Positions 48,915 through 58,704 of a DNA stretch of 64,000 nt are shown piece after piece. The position numbers and the translations under genes were made by a program. The stretch's first letter is position 1; every line of letters begins with the position of its first letter. The notes beneath the pieces were generated by a model. That model made no database searches. It had not been told where the DNA came from and saw only the letters and a list, made by a program, of their open reading frames with translations. This DNA comes from Oscillospiraceae bacterium (GTDB taxonomy: Bacteria > Bacillota_A > Clostridia > Oscillospirales > Oscillospiraceae), in NCBI GenBank assembly GCA_024690695.1, contig JAILOS010000116.1, positions 1 through 64,000 on the forward strand, given 5' to 3'.

Positions 48915-50014
48915 ATATTCTTCCTCACGATGGAGCCCAGTGCTTCTAATAATTTTACCCTATAATTTTGATAATCCCATTTATTGATCACATCCACCGT
49001 GACTTTCCGATCTCCAAAATAAAGCCATTTTTCGATATCCACGGCAAGAGTCTCTGCATCCCCCGTGGGAAACACGTCCCCATTCTCCCCGGGAATAATC
49101 AGATCGTCCACGCAGCCGCAGGCGTCCGAGGCTATCACCGGCATGCGGCAGGCCAAGGCCTCGTTGACTACCAGGCCCCACGGCTCGAATGCCGAGGGCA
49201 GAACAAACACATCCGCCGCGGCATAGTATTCCGCCAACTTCGGCATAAGTTGATAGTCGAAAAAACGTACGTTTTCCTGCAGGCCCAGGTCGACCGCCAG
49301 CTTCTCGAGCTGCGGTTTCTGTTCTCCTTTTCCGATCAAACACAGGACGAAATCATCATGCGCCTGCTTCAGCTTGGCCACCGCCCGCAGCAGGCAGGGC
49401 AAATCCTTAACCGCTGTAAATCGTCCGGCGTAAAGGATCACCTTTTTCCCGGCAACACCGAGCATCTCCTTGTATTCGTCTTTTGTGTGCAGCTCCGAAA
49501 TTGCCCGGAATTGGTCGGTGTCCACGGTCATGGGCATGACGAAAATATGATCGTCCGGCATGCCGTAATGCTGAAACAGCTTCTTCTGCCTCGTCCCGCC
49601 GGGAAATCCGTAGGCGTTCCCGCTGAATATGTGCTGCAGATAGATACGCTTGATCCAGCGCTTTACAGGGCTTTTCGGAATATTCAGCTGTGTATCAGAT
49701 TCGATGGCGTAAGGGATGCCCTGCCCGCGGCAATATCGGATATACCCTGCGGTGACAGCCTCGGCATACCCATTGACAATAGCAAAATCGGGCTTTACAG
49801 CCTGCGATATTTCCATAAGCTGCCTGAGCTTTTTCCGCGCGCTCCCTTCGAGCACATGCACATCGTCCGGGATCTCACGACCAGTCTGATGGCCGGTAGA
49901 CGAGATCGAGCCATATACATAACAAAATGCATGATCCTCTATTTTGCTATATACTTCTTGAATTCTTGCAAGATTATACTCTGTGATTTCAACAAAATAA
50001 ACCAGAATATTCAT
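48911..50014 (-). CDS. GT4-type glycosyltransferase
   Basis: A 367-residue GT-B transferase with VILYAGRFTAVKDLPCLLRA, LIGKGEQ and the donor-site PSAFEPWGLVVNEALACRMPVIASDACG (EX7E). Sugar unknown. Overlaps the polymerase gene by 4 nt. Confidence 0.92.
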   Translation of the reverse strand: MNILVYFVEITEYNLARIQEVYSKIEDHAFCYVYGSISSTGHQTGREIPDDVHVLEGSARKKLRQLMEISQAVKPDFAIVNGYAEAVTAGYIRYCRGQGIPYAIESDTQLNIPKSPVKRWIKRIYLQHIFSGNAYGFPGGTRQKKLFQHYGMPDDHIFVMPMTVDTDQFRAISELHTKDEYKEMLGVAGKKVILYAGRFTAVKDLPCLLRAVAKLKQAHDDFVLCLIGKGEQKPQLEKLAVDLGLQENVRFFDYQLMPKLAEYYAAADVFVLPSAFEPWGLVVNEALACRMPVIASDACGCVDDLIIPGENGDVFPTGDAETLAVDIEKWLYFGDRKVTVDVINKWDYQNYRVKLLEALGSIVRKNM

Positions 50015-50020
50015 TTAGCT

Positions 50021-51091
50021 TCACTTTTTCACCTTAGACAATCTTTGGTAAATCGATTTAAATAGGCTGTTGCCGTAGACAATATCTCTTAAGAAGGATC
50101 TCAAATACATCTTAATGGAGTAGAGCGTCTTATAAACCGGTATGCGGAATGAACGGATCTCAACATTATACGATATATTGGCATCCCATTGTTTTTTGTA
50201 ATCATAAGCACCTCGCATCAAATCTACCGTTTCAACTCCGTTTTCAAAAGCGGATCGTATTAGACAATAACGTAAATAGTTTCCAAATCCATATCCTTCC
50301 ATCGTTTTGAATGCCGTAAGCCATATGCATATTTTTTTCCCGAAGCAGTAGTAAATAGTAAAAGCGATGTATTCTTCCCTGTACCTCAACATGCCAATGC
50401 GTAGCAAGCCAAGATTGCTCAACTCTCGCACGATTTCTTTCGCCCAGTCAAGCTTAGATACCCCGATACGGTCTTCCATGCGAGCTTCGTAAATCTGCTC
50501 AATAGAACTCCACAGAGGCTCTGAAAATGGCTCGATCGAATATTGAACACCCGCATTCTGACACGGTTTAATGGATTTCTTTCTCAGGCTGGCACTGATC
50601 GACATCAAGTATCTATCAAAGGTTCCGTATTCGCTTAAATAGATACCTGCCGTTGAAACCAATTCCCTGCAAAGAACCCTTTTACAGGAGCGCGCTCTTT
50701 CTCTGAAGAGCACATATTGAGAAGACCAAACAGGTATGTTTTTCAACCAGTAGGTAAAACCGTCTTTTTTACATTGAGCGTCAATTTCGTCAAATATCAC
50801 ATCAAAAACATCCGATTTCTTCTCGGCGCAAATCATCTCCCCATAGTCAAAATGCTTGTCCCCGATGAATTCGATGATCCCGTTTCTTTTTACAAGAGGC
50901 GCAATTCCATACACGTATTTGTTCTGTACGGCAATAATAATCATCAATTCTTCGGGATGATACTTCCAAAAGTAGTAGTTCCATTCCCATGTTTGAAATG
51001 GTGTAGCATCATGCATGCGCTCCAAAAGTGCGGTCCAGCTGTCTTTCAGCGAAAGGAAGCCTTGTTCTGTTGTGATGATTTTTGCTTCCAT
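50021..51091 (-). CDS. BioF2-like / FemAB-fold acyltransferase, second copy
   Basis: A 356-residue double-GNAT protein: FQTWEWNYYFWKYHPEELMII, IYLSEYGTFDRYLMSISASLRKKSIKP, and VDLMRGAYDYKKQWDANI mark the family. It is distant from the copy at 38469-39536, so not a recent duplicate. ATG 51091 is chosen because GGGAGGGAAC lies just upstream; earlier in-frame starts fall in the upstream gene. AT-rich block. Confidence 0.82.
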   Translation of the reverse strand: MEAKIITTEQGFLSLKDSWTALLERMHDATPFQTWEWNYYFWKYHPEELMIIIAVQNKYVYGIAPLVKRNGIIEFIGDKHFDYGEMICAEKKSDVFDVIFDEIDAQCKKDGFTYWLKNIPVWSSQYVLFRERARSCKRVLCRELVSTAGIYLSEYGTFDRYLMSISASLRKKSIKPCQNAGVQYSIEPFSEPLWSSIEQIYEARMEDRIGVSKLDWAKEIVRELSNLGLLRIGMLRYREEYIAFTIYYCFGKKICIWLTAFKTMEGYGFGNYLRYCLIRSAFENGVETVDLMRGAYDYKKQWDANISYNVEIRSFRIPVYKTLYSIKMYLRSFLRDIVYGNSLFKSIYQRLSKVKK

Positions 51092-51123
51092 CAAGTTCCC
51101 TCCCGTATCGATGATTAAATGTC

Positions 51124-52281
51124 TCATCCGCACTGCATCTTGTTGCAATCTGCCGCATATACCGACGCCAGCTTTTCCGCTGCATGCCTCCAGGTGAATC
51201 CATTTACCATAGCTTTGCGGGCTTGTATGCCCATTTCTGCCCTCGTCTTACCGTCCATCAACAGTTCCAGCTTTTTTACCAGTTGTTCGGGGTTCTGATT
51301 ATCGATCAGGCATCCGGTGACCCCGTCTTCGATCACCTCGTCGATCCCGTTCCCATAGCAGCCGATCACAGGCAAACCGCAGGCCATGGCCTCCAAGTAG
51401 ACGCACCCCAGCGCCTCATACCACGAGGGAAGAACAAACACGTCCGACGCCTGCATGAGCTTTCGTACTTCATCATACGGGATATAGCCGGTGAACTCAA
51501 CCAAATCACGAATACCCAGATTGACGGCAAGCGTTCTTAATTCATGGTCAAGCGCGCCGCCGCCCACGATCTTCAGGTCAGCTTGGCAGCCCCGGTCAAG
51601 GAGCGACTTTAACGCTCGTAAGGTGAGATCATGGCCTTTCAACGGGATCAGATTGCCCACCGATATCAGGTGTACTGTTCCGTCAGATTCGTGAGAAACG
51701 GGGAAGAATTTTTCTGTATCAACGCCGTTGTAAACCACATGTCCGTGTCCGGACAGATTTACCTTTTCAGCAACCCGGTCCAGCACCTTCTGACTCACAC
51801 CGCAGACTGCAGCCGCCTTTTGAAAAACGTGCTTTGATTGCTCCACGATTTTCCCGACATTCGGGGATCCGGCATAGCTTTCCTCCAAAAAGACGTCCAG
51901 CCCATGCCCGTGCACGATGAAAGGCTTTCCGTATTTTTTGCCTGCGATCATGGCCGCCTGGCCGGTGGGAAGCGCGGCGTCAGCGTGGTAAAGATCATAC
52001 TTATTCAAATCAAAGGCTTGATCCAGCACCGGAAACAGGTTCTTTCCGGTCCTCTGAAAGTCCCATGCGCCGGGAAGCTTGAAAAAGCGTACATAGCGAA
52101 TAGGAACGCCCTCATAATCCCAGGTTTTGCAGTCGGGCTCCCGATTGTAAAACGGAACCGGTACAGCAACCTCCACATCCACACCAAGCTGCTTCAGTGC
52201 CTTAACCTGTTCATGGCAGAAGATCCCCTTCTGAGGAAACGACGGAGTAGGGTACATTCCTGTAATATAAAGCACCTTCAT
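51124..52281 (-). CDS. GT4-type glycosyltransferase
   Basis: A 385-residue GT-B transferase. N-terminal Glyco_trans_4-like half (KVLYITGMYPTPSFPQKG), C-terminal LISVGNLIPLKGHDLTLRA, VGGGALD and PSWYEALGCVYLEAMACGLPVIGCYGNGIDE. ATG 52281 has GAGGAGACGG upstream. An 11-nt gap follows the deacetylase gene. Confidence 0.92.
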   Translation of the reverse strand: MKVLYITGMYPTPSFPQKGIFCHEQVKALKQLGVDVEVAVPVPFYNREPDCKTWDYEGVPIRYVRFFKLPGAWDFQRTGKNLFPVLDQAFDLNKYDLYHADAALPTGQAAMIAGKKYGKPFIVHGHGLDVFLEESYAGSPNVGKIVEQSKHVFQKAAAVCGVSQKVLDRVAEKVNLSGHGHVVYNGVDTEKFFPVSHESDGTVHLISVGNLIPLKGHDLTLRALKSLLDRGCQADLKIVGGGALDHELRTLAVNLGIRDLVEFTGYIPYDEVRKLMQASDVFVLPSWYEALGCVYLEAMACGLPVIGCYGNGIDEVIEDGVTGCLIDNQNPEQLVKKLELLMDGKTRAEMGIQARKAMVNGFTWRHAAEKLASVYAADCNKMQCG

Positions 52282-52292
52282 GTACCGTCTCC

Positions 52293-53033
52293 TCAATACG
52301 TATACTCTGTGATACGTGCTCCGCGAAGGTTGCCTGCCATCAGCCGCGCGAGCTGCAGCGGCCCTTTCCAATCGTAGCGTCCGGAGATTTTGCCCCGGAA
52401 GACGTCCAAATTATCGTCTTGTGAGATGCCGATTCTGGGCAGGAGCATCGGCTCCCTGCCGTTGAGAAGCGCTCGCCCGTAATGTGAGCCCAGTAAATAC
52501 CGGTAGCGGCCTTCATTTTTCAAACGCTTGAGAGACGCATAATTCCAAACGCCAAAGGGCATGCAGAAGGCTTGCGGAACAGACCCCAGTTCCTCCCGAA
52601 ACAGTCTGTCAGAGTCGGCTATTTCTTCAGACAACTGTGCAGCCGACATCGTGCGGATATCCGCATGCGTGTGTGTGTGCGCCTGCATCTCAAACTCACC
52701 GGAATCGCGCAGCTTTCGCACCATATCCCAATCCATAAAATGACTGTCCTGTCCGATATAGGCAGTAGGAAGATAGATGTTGCTGCGTATGCTATACTCA
52801 TGCAGTATCGGGGCCGCATTTTCAAACACCGAGCGAAAGCCGTCGTCAAACGATACGATCAGCGGCCGTTCTGGCAGCGGTTGTTCCAATTCAGAAAAGA
52901 ATAACGTCCGGTAGCCGTGTTCGGCAATATACCGCATCTGGCCCTCAAAATGGTCTGCCGTAATCCTTTGATAGGAAAAGCCGTCTTCTTTTACGACGTT
53001 ATGATAGTAAATGATCGGAATTCTGGTCATCAT
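52293..53033 (-). CDS. NodB-type polysaccharide deacetylase
   Basis: A 246-residue CE4 protein without signal peptide. Metal and catalytic motifs are present: SFDDG (catalytic/metal Asp, about 60-64), HTHTHADI (two His ligands, near 118-124) and MPFGVWN in the third block. It probably removes N-acetyl groups from a cytoplasmic lipid-linked sugar or a glycan precursor. Overlaps the upstream transferase by 4 nt. Confidence 0.9.
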   Translation of the reverse strand: MMTRIPIIYYHNVVKEDGFSYQRITADHFEGQMRYIAEHGYRTLFFSELEQPLPERPLIVSFDDGFRSVFENAAPILHEYSIRSNIYLPTAYIGQDSHFMDWDMVRKLRDSGEFEMQAHTHTHADIRTMSAAQLSEEIADSDRLFREELGSVPQAFCMPFGVWNYASLKRLKNEGRYRYLLGSHYGRALLNGREPMLLPRIGISQDDNLDVFRGKISGRYDWKGPLQLARLMAGNLRGARITEYTY

Positions 53034-54151
53034 GTATTCCCGCCCTTGCCGAAGATGTCGCGGTATCCCGTCGACGTCTGTGCCGCTCTTATCTTATCCC
53101 GAGCGAGCTGTACCCCATTCGACGCCATTTCAGCAAGGCGCTCACGCGGCAGATCGTTCAACTGCCGCAGGGCTTCGGCGAGCTGCCTTGCATCAGGCCC
53201 GGTGACAATGCCTGCGTTGTATTCCTGAACCGCATGCCACGGTGTCGTGTCGCTGATGATCGGTATACAGCCGACGGAAAGCGCTTCAAAAATCACATGG
53301 CCGTAGTTTTCGCTTTTGGTAGGTAAAATCAAAACATCATGACGGGAAAGCTCATGCTGCACTTCATCAGATGGGATATCCCCTCTGTATTCCCACGGAA
53401 GCCCCTGCAGCCGGCGCTGGCATTCCCGCCAGTAATCCGGTTCCTGCACCGGGCCGCACACCGTAAAGAAGCAGGAAACGCCGGATTGCTTGATGGCCTC
53501 GATTGCAAGGAGCAGGCCCTTGTGTTCACAGATGCGCGACAGGAACACCAGACGCAGGGGCGGCTCATAGCCGCGAGCCGGGCTGCCCGGCACCCGGCTG
53601 CGAGGCAGATCCTCGGCGATGATACAGGAAGCGTCCGCGCCGATCACCCGCTTCAGATCCGCAGCCTCCAGCTCGGAGGTGACCGACCACGTAATTCCCC
53701 GGAACATGCCGGCCGCTTTGCACAAACCGATAAAAAGCTTTTTCTTCAGCGCCTTGCGCTTCAACGCCGCCTCCGAAAACACGCCCATTGACGCAAGAGC
53801 GACCGGAATCGTAATTTTCCCCCGGCGGCGAAGCCAAAGCGTTTTGTATCCGTAATCGTCGAAGAAGCTGGACAGATAAATCAAATCCATCCCTTTTGAC
53901 AACTGCAGGATCAGTTCGTCAGTAAATCCGCCCGGCGCCATATACCAGACTTTGGCCTTGCCGACGCGGTTCCACTCGCCCATCCGTATTCCCGGATAAG
54001 GCTCTGTGTCGCCGTGATCCCTGTCCAGACAGGCAATATGAAAATCATACTCATCGCCAAGGGCTTCCGTCACGTTTGCAATCGTCCGCAGCGGGCCGCC
54101 GTCCTTATGTCCGGGGAGATAGCGCCCCATGAGAATCAGAATCTGTTTCAT
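53030..54151 (-). CDS. GT4-type glycosyltransferase
   Basis: A 373-residue GT-B transferase: GRYLPGHKDGGPLRTIANV at the N-terminus (a Gly-rich acceptor loop), LVFLSRICEHKGLLLAIEAI, and PTKSENYGHVIFEALSVGCIPIISDTTPW with EX7E. Overlaps its neighbours by 4 nt on each side. Confidence 0.92.
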   Translation of the reverse strand: MKQILILMGRYLPGHKDGGPLRTIANVTEALGDEYDFHIACLDRDHGDTEPYPGIRMGEWNRVGKAKVWYMAPGGFTDELILQLSKGMDLIYLSSFFDDYGYKTLWLRRRGKITIPVALASMGVFSEAALKRKALKKKLFIGLCKAAGMFRGITWSVTSELEAADLKRVIGADASCIIAEDLPRSRVPGSPARGYEPPLRLVFLSRICEHKGLLLAIEAIKQSGVSCFFTVCGPVQEPDYWRECQRRLQGLPWEYRGDIPSDEVQHELSRHDVLILPTKSENYGHVIFEALSVGCIPIISDTTPWHAVQEYNAGIVTGPDARQLAEALRQLNDLPRERLAEMASNGVQLARDKIRAAQTSTGYRDIFGKGGNT

Positions 54152-54945
54152 GTTCCGTGTTCTCTTTCATATATCTTCGCGTCTACCAGAAATCTGTACC
54201 AGTAGGCTTGAAGGTAGATGAAGATTTTTCCTTCATATCCGTCCAGAAAACCAAGCTGGAAGTAATAGCGATACCAAAAATACAACCGGGCCCGCAGAAA
54301 CAGCGGCAGACGGTAATATAAACTTCTTTTTTTCTGCTGCGCCGTAACGGGATTCCCCTCGTTGTGAAGCCGGTCAAGCAGCAGAAGCTCCCGGTTGCTG
54401 TAGCCAATATGCTTTTGGAGCCATTCATCCAATCCCTTATAATCGTAATGGATCAGATCGCCCTCCAGCCGCTCGACCCTTCCGTTGACAGCGATGCGTT
54501 CGTCCATCTCTCCTTCGCAGCGGCCTGCGCCATACCGAAACAGGCGAAGAAAATAGGGCTTATGCGTACCGGCGTGTCGTATCCACTTCTTCATGAAGTA
54601 CACTCGCCACCGCATCTCAAATCCAGCAGCGTCTGTCTGATCGATCCGCCTGCGGATTTCTTCCGCCAGCTCGGGCGATATCCGCTCGTCGGCATCCAGC
54701 CGGAAAACCCATTGCGTCTGAATATTGCAATGATCCAGGGCCCAGTTGAACTGGGCGGCATGGCCCGGCCATTCATGGAAAAACACCTCTGCGCCATGTT
54801 GTTCGGCCAGCGCTGCCGTGCTGTCTGTGCTGCCGCTGTCAATCACAAGAATCCTTTCAGAAATCTGTGCTGCGGACCGAATGGCGGCGGCAATGTTCTT
54901 TTCTTCGTTTCCGGTGAGGATGATCGTTGTTATCGAAAGTGCCAT
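54148..54945 (-). CDS. GT2-type glycosyltransferase (WaaE/KdtX-like)
   Basis: A 265-residue GT-A inverting transferase: TIILTGNEEKNIAAAIRS, VIDSGSTDSTAALAEQ, FRLDADERIS (the DxD-type motif), then a C-terminal hydrophobic membrane-associating part. ATG 54945 is chosen because AAGGAAAG precedes it; it overlaps the upstream stop by 16 nt. Confidence 0.92.
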   Translation of the reverse strand: MALSITTIILTGNEEKNIAAAIRSAAQISERILVIDSGSTDSTAALAEQHGAEVFFHEWPGHAAQFNWALDHCNIQTQWVFRLDADERISPELAEEIRRRIDQTDAAGFEMRWRVYFMKKWIRHAGTHKPYFLRLFRYGAGRCEGEMDERIAVNGRVERLEGDLIHYDYKGLDEWLQKHIGYSNRELLLLDRLHNEGNPVTAQQKKRSLYYRLPLFLRARLYFWYRYYFQLGFLDGYEGKIFIYLQAYWYRFLVDAKIYEREHGT

Positions 54946-55973
54946 TTTTCTTTCCTTATCATCTGTTTTGAAAGCAAATACAAACTGATCGCGCAAAATG
55001 ATGTGCAAAAAACGAATCGAATCAATCCAATAATTGAACCTTCCACACTAAACCGATTAACAAAATATCGTTGCGCAATATAGATTTCATAGCTTATTAG
55101 ACCAATATATTTCATTGCAGTAGTTTGCAGAAATCTGCAAGCATAAATGATCCATAAGAGGCCAAGAGCACACGGCATACAGGTGAAAGAAGCCAAGAAA
55201 TTGTATAAAAGATCAGAGGAATTGAGCTCGCCAAATTTTGGAATATGAATGGCAAAATATATAAGTACTCCTCCGAAAGTTAATCCCATCGTCAGCCCAG
55301 CGAGTTTCTTTGGGTGATGATTTATGTACTCCCTTACCTTTCCAATGTTCTGTGCAAGTATTATGCCAAGCAGAAAACAAACAATCTGTCTCGGTTCCAA
55401 AAAGGGGGTCTCGTCGACCCAAAGCGTTGATTTAAGGACAAACCAGCAAAAAAACAACACGAAAAGCCAGATATTTCGGCGTAGCTTGTCATTATATAAA
55501 TATATATATGAAACAACGTAAAACAGCAGATAACAAACAAAGATGAATCTAAAAAACCAAAGAAAAGGAAATATTTCTTTTATCAGAGTAAAGTTCAAGA
55601 CTGCTCTGTATATACTGACGTTTCTTTTTGTAACGATGATTGCTAACAGATCGCACAATGCGAAAGGGAGATATACCCGCTCCAGCCTTTTCTTCCAAAA
55701 ACCCTCCAATTTGTTCTTTTGAAATGATGCTTCGATCCCAAAACCAGACAATATTATAAAGATCGAAACGCCGACTCCTGACGGAAATTCAACGCCGTTG
55801 ATTCCTAAATATGCAGCCACATGGGACCATATAACAGCCACTGCTGCGTACCCTTTTACTTGTTCGCAGTGTTCTCGATCCAAGAACACAAATCTAACGG
55901 GTCGTCCTATAGCGATAAGTGAGACGCCCCAAGAAAGAACAAGAAATATGGAGAATGTCAACAGCACCGTCAT
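54930..55973 (-). CDS. Acyltransferase 3-like membrane protein, second copy
   Basis: A 347-residue membrane protein with about 10 helices. The family motifs are AVIWSHVAAYLG (catalytic-type His) and GVSIFIILSGFGIEASF. Probably O-acetylates the polymer. Strikingly AT-rich and rich in Phe/Ile codons versus the neighbouring transferases. Confidence 0.85.
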   Translation of the reverse strand: MTVLLTFSIFLVLSWGVSLIAIGRPVRFVFLDREHCEQVKGYAAVAVIWSHVAAYLGINGVEFPSGVGVSIFIILSGFGIEASFQKNKLEGFWKKRLERVYLPFALCDLLAIIVTKRNVSIYRAVLNFTLIKEIFPFLWFFRFIFVCYLLFYVVSYIYLYNDKLRRNIWLFVLFFCWFVLKSTLWVDETPFLEPRQIVCFLLGIILAQNIGKVREYINHHPKKLAGLTMGLTFGGVLIYFAIHIPKFGELNSSDLLYNFLASFTCMPCALGLLWIIYACRFLQTTAMKYIGLISYEIYIAQRYFVNRFSVEGSIIGLIRFVFCTSFCAISLYLLSKQMIRKEKWHFR

Positions 55974-57151
55974 AAAACCGCTCGCATTTCTTTCTCAAGT
56001 TTTTCCATGAACTGCACACGCTGGAAATGCGTTGTATAATAAGCCCTGGCGTTTTTCCCCAGGCTTGCTTTATCGGCGCTGTTCACGAACAAACGGATAT
56101 TCTCTGCCAGCGCTTCTGCATCCTCCGCCGGGCCGCAGAACCCACATTTCGCTTCCCGAACAACATCTGCCGTCTCTCCGTTGATTGCGCCGATAATTGG
56201 TCTCCCCGCCGCCATATAGGATTGAACCTTTCCCGGAAGCGTCAGACTCAATACCGGGTCTGCCCGGAGCGTCACCAGCATGGCGTCCGCGTTCTGATAA
56301 AACGCCCTCATCTCCTCCAGCGGACGGCGTCCAAAGAAGCAGACATTGGTGAGCCCGTGATCCGCGGCTATCTGCTGCAGCCGCGTCAGCTCCGTCCCCC
56401 CGCCGGCAATCTGGAAAAGCACCGGCTGATTTTTAAGTCTTTCCGCTGCGTCAAGCACCGTATCCAGGCTCTGCGCTTTTCCTATATTCCCCGCAAACAA
56501 AAGCCGGCACGTTCCGTCAAAACCTCTGGGCTCGATCCCGTCAAAAACCGTTTCCGCATACTGCGGCAGGTACTCTGCCTTCTCTCGGGGCACGCCATGC
56601 TCTTTCTCAAGATGTGTCAAAAAAGATCGGCTGGTAACCAAAATGCGATCCATCCGTCGATATATGCTGCCGGAAATCAAATGAAACGCTCGATAAATCA
56701 GCGATCCCTTTCGCACGCCGCCTGCCATCAGGCTTTCCGGCCAAAGGTCCAGGCAGTACAGAACCGCCGGTTTTTTCCATTTTCTTTGATATACCATCCC
56801 CGGCCACGCCATCATAACAGGAGAGAGCTGGTTGATAAATACCAGATCATAATCGGAAGGAAGCCGTTTAACGTAGCGCGCGGCAGAAAGCGGATAGCTG
56901 AAATAATTCAGGAAACGGTGCAGAGAATCTGTGCCTCTCGGGACGATCGGGCAGCGATGAACCTTCACGCCGCGGATCGTCTCATCCGTTTTATCCCGGT
57001 CTTCATAGCCCGGATAGATTTCTCCCTCCGGATAGTTCGGTCGGCCCGTTACAACCTGTACCTCGTGGCCGCGCAGCGTCAATTCTTCACAAAGGTCTGA
57101 AACCCGAAGCGGTTCCGGATAATAGTATTGGCAAACAACCAGGATTTTCAT
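55970..57151 (-). CDS. WbuB-like glycosyltransferase, likely L-FucNAc transferase
   Basis: A 393-residue GT4 transferase opening with VCQYYYPEPLRVSDLCEEL and VTGRPNYPEGEIYPGY, the hallmark of the WbuB family, whose E. coli relative transfers N-acetyl-L-fucosamine. The C-terminal half has LLFAGNIGKAQSLDTVLDA and the SLTLPGKVQSYMAAGRPI donor loop. The CapE-CapF-CapG set in the same operon would supply the donor. Overlaps both neighbours by 4 nt. Confidence 0.85.
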   Translation of the reverse strand: MKILVVCQYYYPEPLRVSDLCEELTLRGHEVQVVTGRPNYPEGEIYPGYEDRDKTDETIRGVKVHRCPIVPRGTDSLHRFLNYFSYPLSAARYVKRLPSDYDLVFINQLSPVMMAWPGMVYQRKWKKPAVLYCLDLWPESLMAGGVRKGSLIYRAFHLISGSIYRRMDRILVTSRSFLTHLEKEHGVPREKAEYLPQYAETVFDGIEPRGFDGTCRLLFAGNIGKAQSLDTVLDAAERLKNQPVLFQIAGGGTELTRLQQIAADHGLTNVCFFGRRPLEEMRAFYQNADAMLVTLRADPVLSLTLPGKVQSYMAAGRPIIGAINGETADVVREAKCGFCGPAEDAEALAENIRLFVNSADKASLGKNARAYYTTHFQRVQFMEKLEKEMRAVL

Positions 57152-58071
57152 CTTTTCTTCTGCCTTTGATACTCCTCGATTTCCTCAGCGATCCCTGCTT
57201 CAAAAGAGCGCGGAGCATAGGAAAACGCAGCCGAAGCTTCCTGATGCGGAAACGCGCGGGATTCGCAGAGCCGCTGGACTTTTTCCCGATAGTCAATTCT
57301 TTTGAACGACAGAAGAAAGACGGCCCATGCTCCCAGATACGCAATCCAAAACGGACAGCTGACAAAATGAACTTTTTTCCCGAGCTTCTCCCCAATAATT
57401 TCAAACATCTGCCTAAGCTGGATCGGCGCCAGTCCGGAAAGGATAAAGTCTCGTCCGGCTGTTTCCTCCTCGTGCATAAGGACATCGTAATAAGCTTTCC
57501 CAAGATCCTGATAGTGGACGGGTTGGAGATCGTAACGGGCTCCGTTTATAACAGGCATAATCGGAAGCTTATCAACCATTTTTATAAACTGTACGATGTT
57601 CTGATCCGAAGTGTTGCCATAGATCATCGTCGGTCGGAGAATCGTCAGCAATATATGATGCTCTCTGCATGCGGAATAAACGAAGGAATCAATATGCCGG
57701 TATTCTTCTCCTGCCTGTTTATACTTTGAATAAATGCCCGTTGTATGTACCAGTATGATCCGTCTTACGCCGCAGGCTGCGGCTGCTGTGACGATCTCTC
57801 TCGACCAATGGATGCCCGCGACATGAACCAGCGTATCGGCATCGTTCAATGCGGTTCTGAGAAAGGCCGGGTCCTCCAGACTGCCTCGAAAAACGGAGAC
57901 GCCGGAAATCAATTGTTCCAGCCGATTCGTGTCTGAAGACTGACGCACAACTGCGCGGATACCGTCCGGGAACTGTTCTGAGACAGTATCGAAGTGTGCG
58001 CTGAGTTGCTCTGCAAAAGCGCCGCCGGATTTCCTTCCCGTAGCGCCGGTAATAACCAAAACTTTGCTCAT
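57148..58071 (-). CDS. NAD-dependent epimerase/dehydratase (SDR) family protein
   Basis: A 307-residue extended SDR: ITGATGRKSGGA (NAD loop with a slightly unusual second Gly spacing), VHVAGIHW, and LRPTMIYGN. A canonical YxxxK is not obvious; in its place lies YRHIDSFVYSACRE. Adjacent to the initiating PGT, it may reduce the 4-keto sugar from the CapD-like dehydratase (59189-61180), as WbpV-type enzymes do, to make the first sugar. Substrate unproven. Confidence 0.78.
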   Translation of the reverse strand: MSKVLVITGATGRKSGGAFAEQLSAHFDTVSEQFPDGIRAVVRQSSDTNRLEQLISGVSVFRGSLEDPAFLRTALNDADTLVHVAGIHWSREIVTAAAACGVRRIILVHTTGIYSKYKQAGEEYRHIDSFVYSACREHHILLTILRPTMIYGNTSDQNIVQFIKMVDKLPIMPVINGARYDLQPVHYQDLGKAYYDVLMHEEETAGRDFILSGLAPIQLRQMFEIIGEKLGKKVHFVSCPFWIAYLGAWAVFLLSFKRIDYREKVQRLCESRAFPHQEASAAFSYAPRSFEAGIAEEIEEYQRQKKR

Positions 58072-58083
58072 GGTGTTACCGCC

Positions 58084-58704
58084 TTACTGATTCAGGCTCC
58101 CTGTTCCGCCCTCAGTCACGCCTTCAGATCTGAGAACAGACGTTATGGTTCGCAAAAAGCACTTGCAGTCAAACAAAAGGGCTCTCATTCCGCCCTGCCG
58201 CACAACAGCCGCATACTCTCCGTCCAGCCTTGCCTTATCCACGATCTCAAGCTCATCACGTCCATTTACCTGTGCCCAGCCGGTGAGTCCCGGGACCAGA
58301 TCGTTGGCGCCGTATTTATCTCGCTCCTCGATCAGATCATCCTGATTCCACAAGGCCGGTCTTGGGCCAATAATGCTCATTTTTCCCCGAAAAATATCCC
58401 ACAGCTGTGGAAGCTCGTCCAGACTGCTTCTGCGCAGAAAACCCCCTATTCTGGTGATGTACTGATCCGGGTTTTTCAGCAAATGCGTCGGCATGTCATG
58501 CGGCGTCGACATCTTCATGGTCCGGAATTTATGCAGCTGAAAATAGCTTTTTCCTTTTCCGACACGTCTCTGGGTAAACATCGCCGGGCCGGGATCGTCT
58601 GCTTTGATCAGCATGGCGATCGCCAGCATGGGAAGCGCAAGCACAATCAGTGCAAGACCGGAGAGCAGAACGTCAAGAAATCTCTTTATATATCGTATGT
58701 ACAT
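58084..58704 (-). CDS. PglC-type initiating phosphoglycosyl transferase
   Basis: A 206-residue monotopic PGT. A re-entrant membrane helix lies at about 8-32, then the catalytic domain with FTQRRVGK, KFRTM, SLDELPQLWDIF (catalytic Asp-Glu), IGPRP and PGLTGWAQVNGRD. It transfers a sugar-1-phosphate from a UDP-sugar to undecaprenyl phosphate, the first committed step. As first gene of the 28-gene operon it follows a leader of about 185 nt. Confidence 0.94.
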   Translation of the reverse strand: MYIRYIKRFLDVLLSGLALIVLALPMLAIAMLIKADDPGPAMFTQRRVGKGKSYFQLHKFRTMKMSTPHDMPTHLLKNPDQYITRIGGFLRRSSLDELPQLWDIFRGKMSIIGPRPALWNQDDLIEERDKYGANDLVPGLTGWAQVNGRDELEIVDKARLDGEYAAVVRQGGMRALLFDCKCFLRTITSVLRSEGVTEGGTGSLNQ

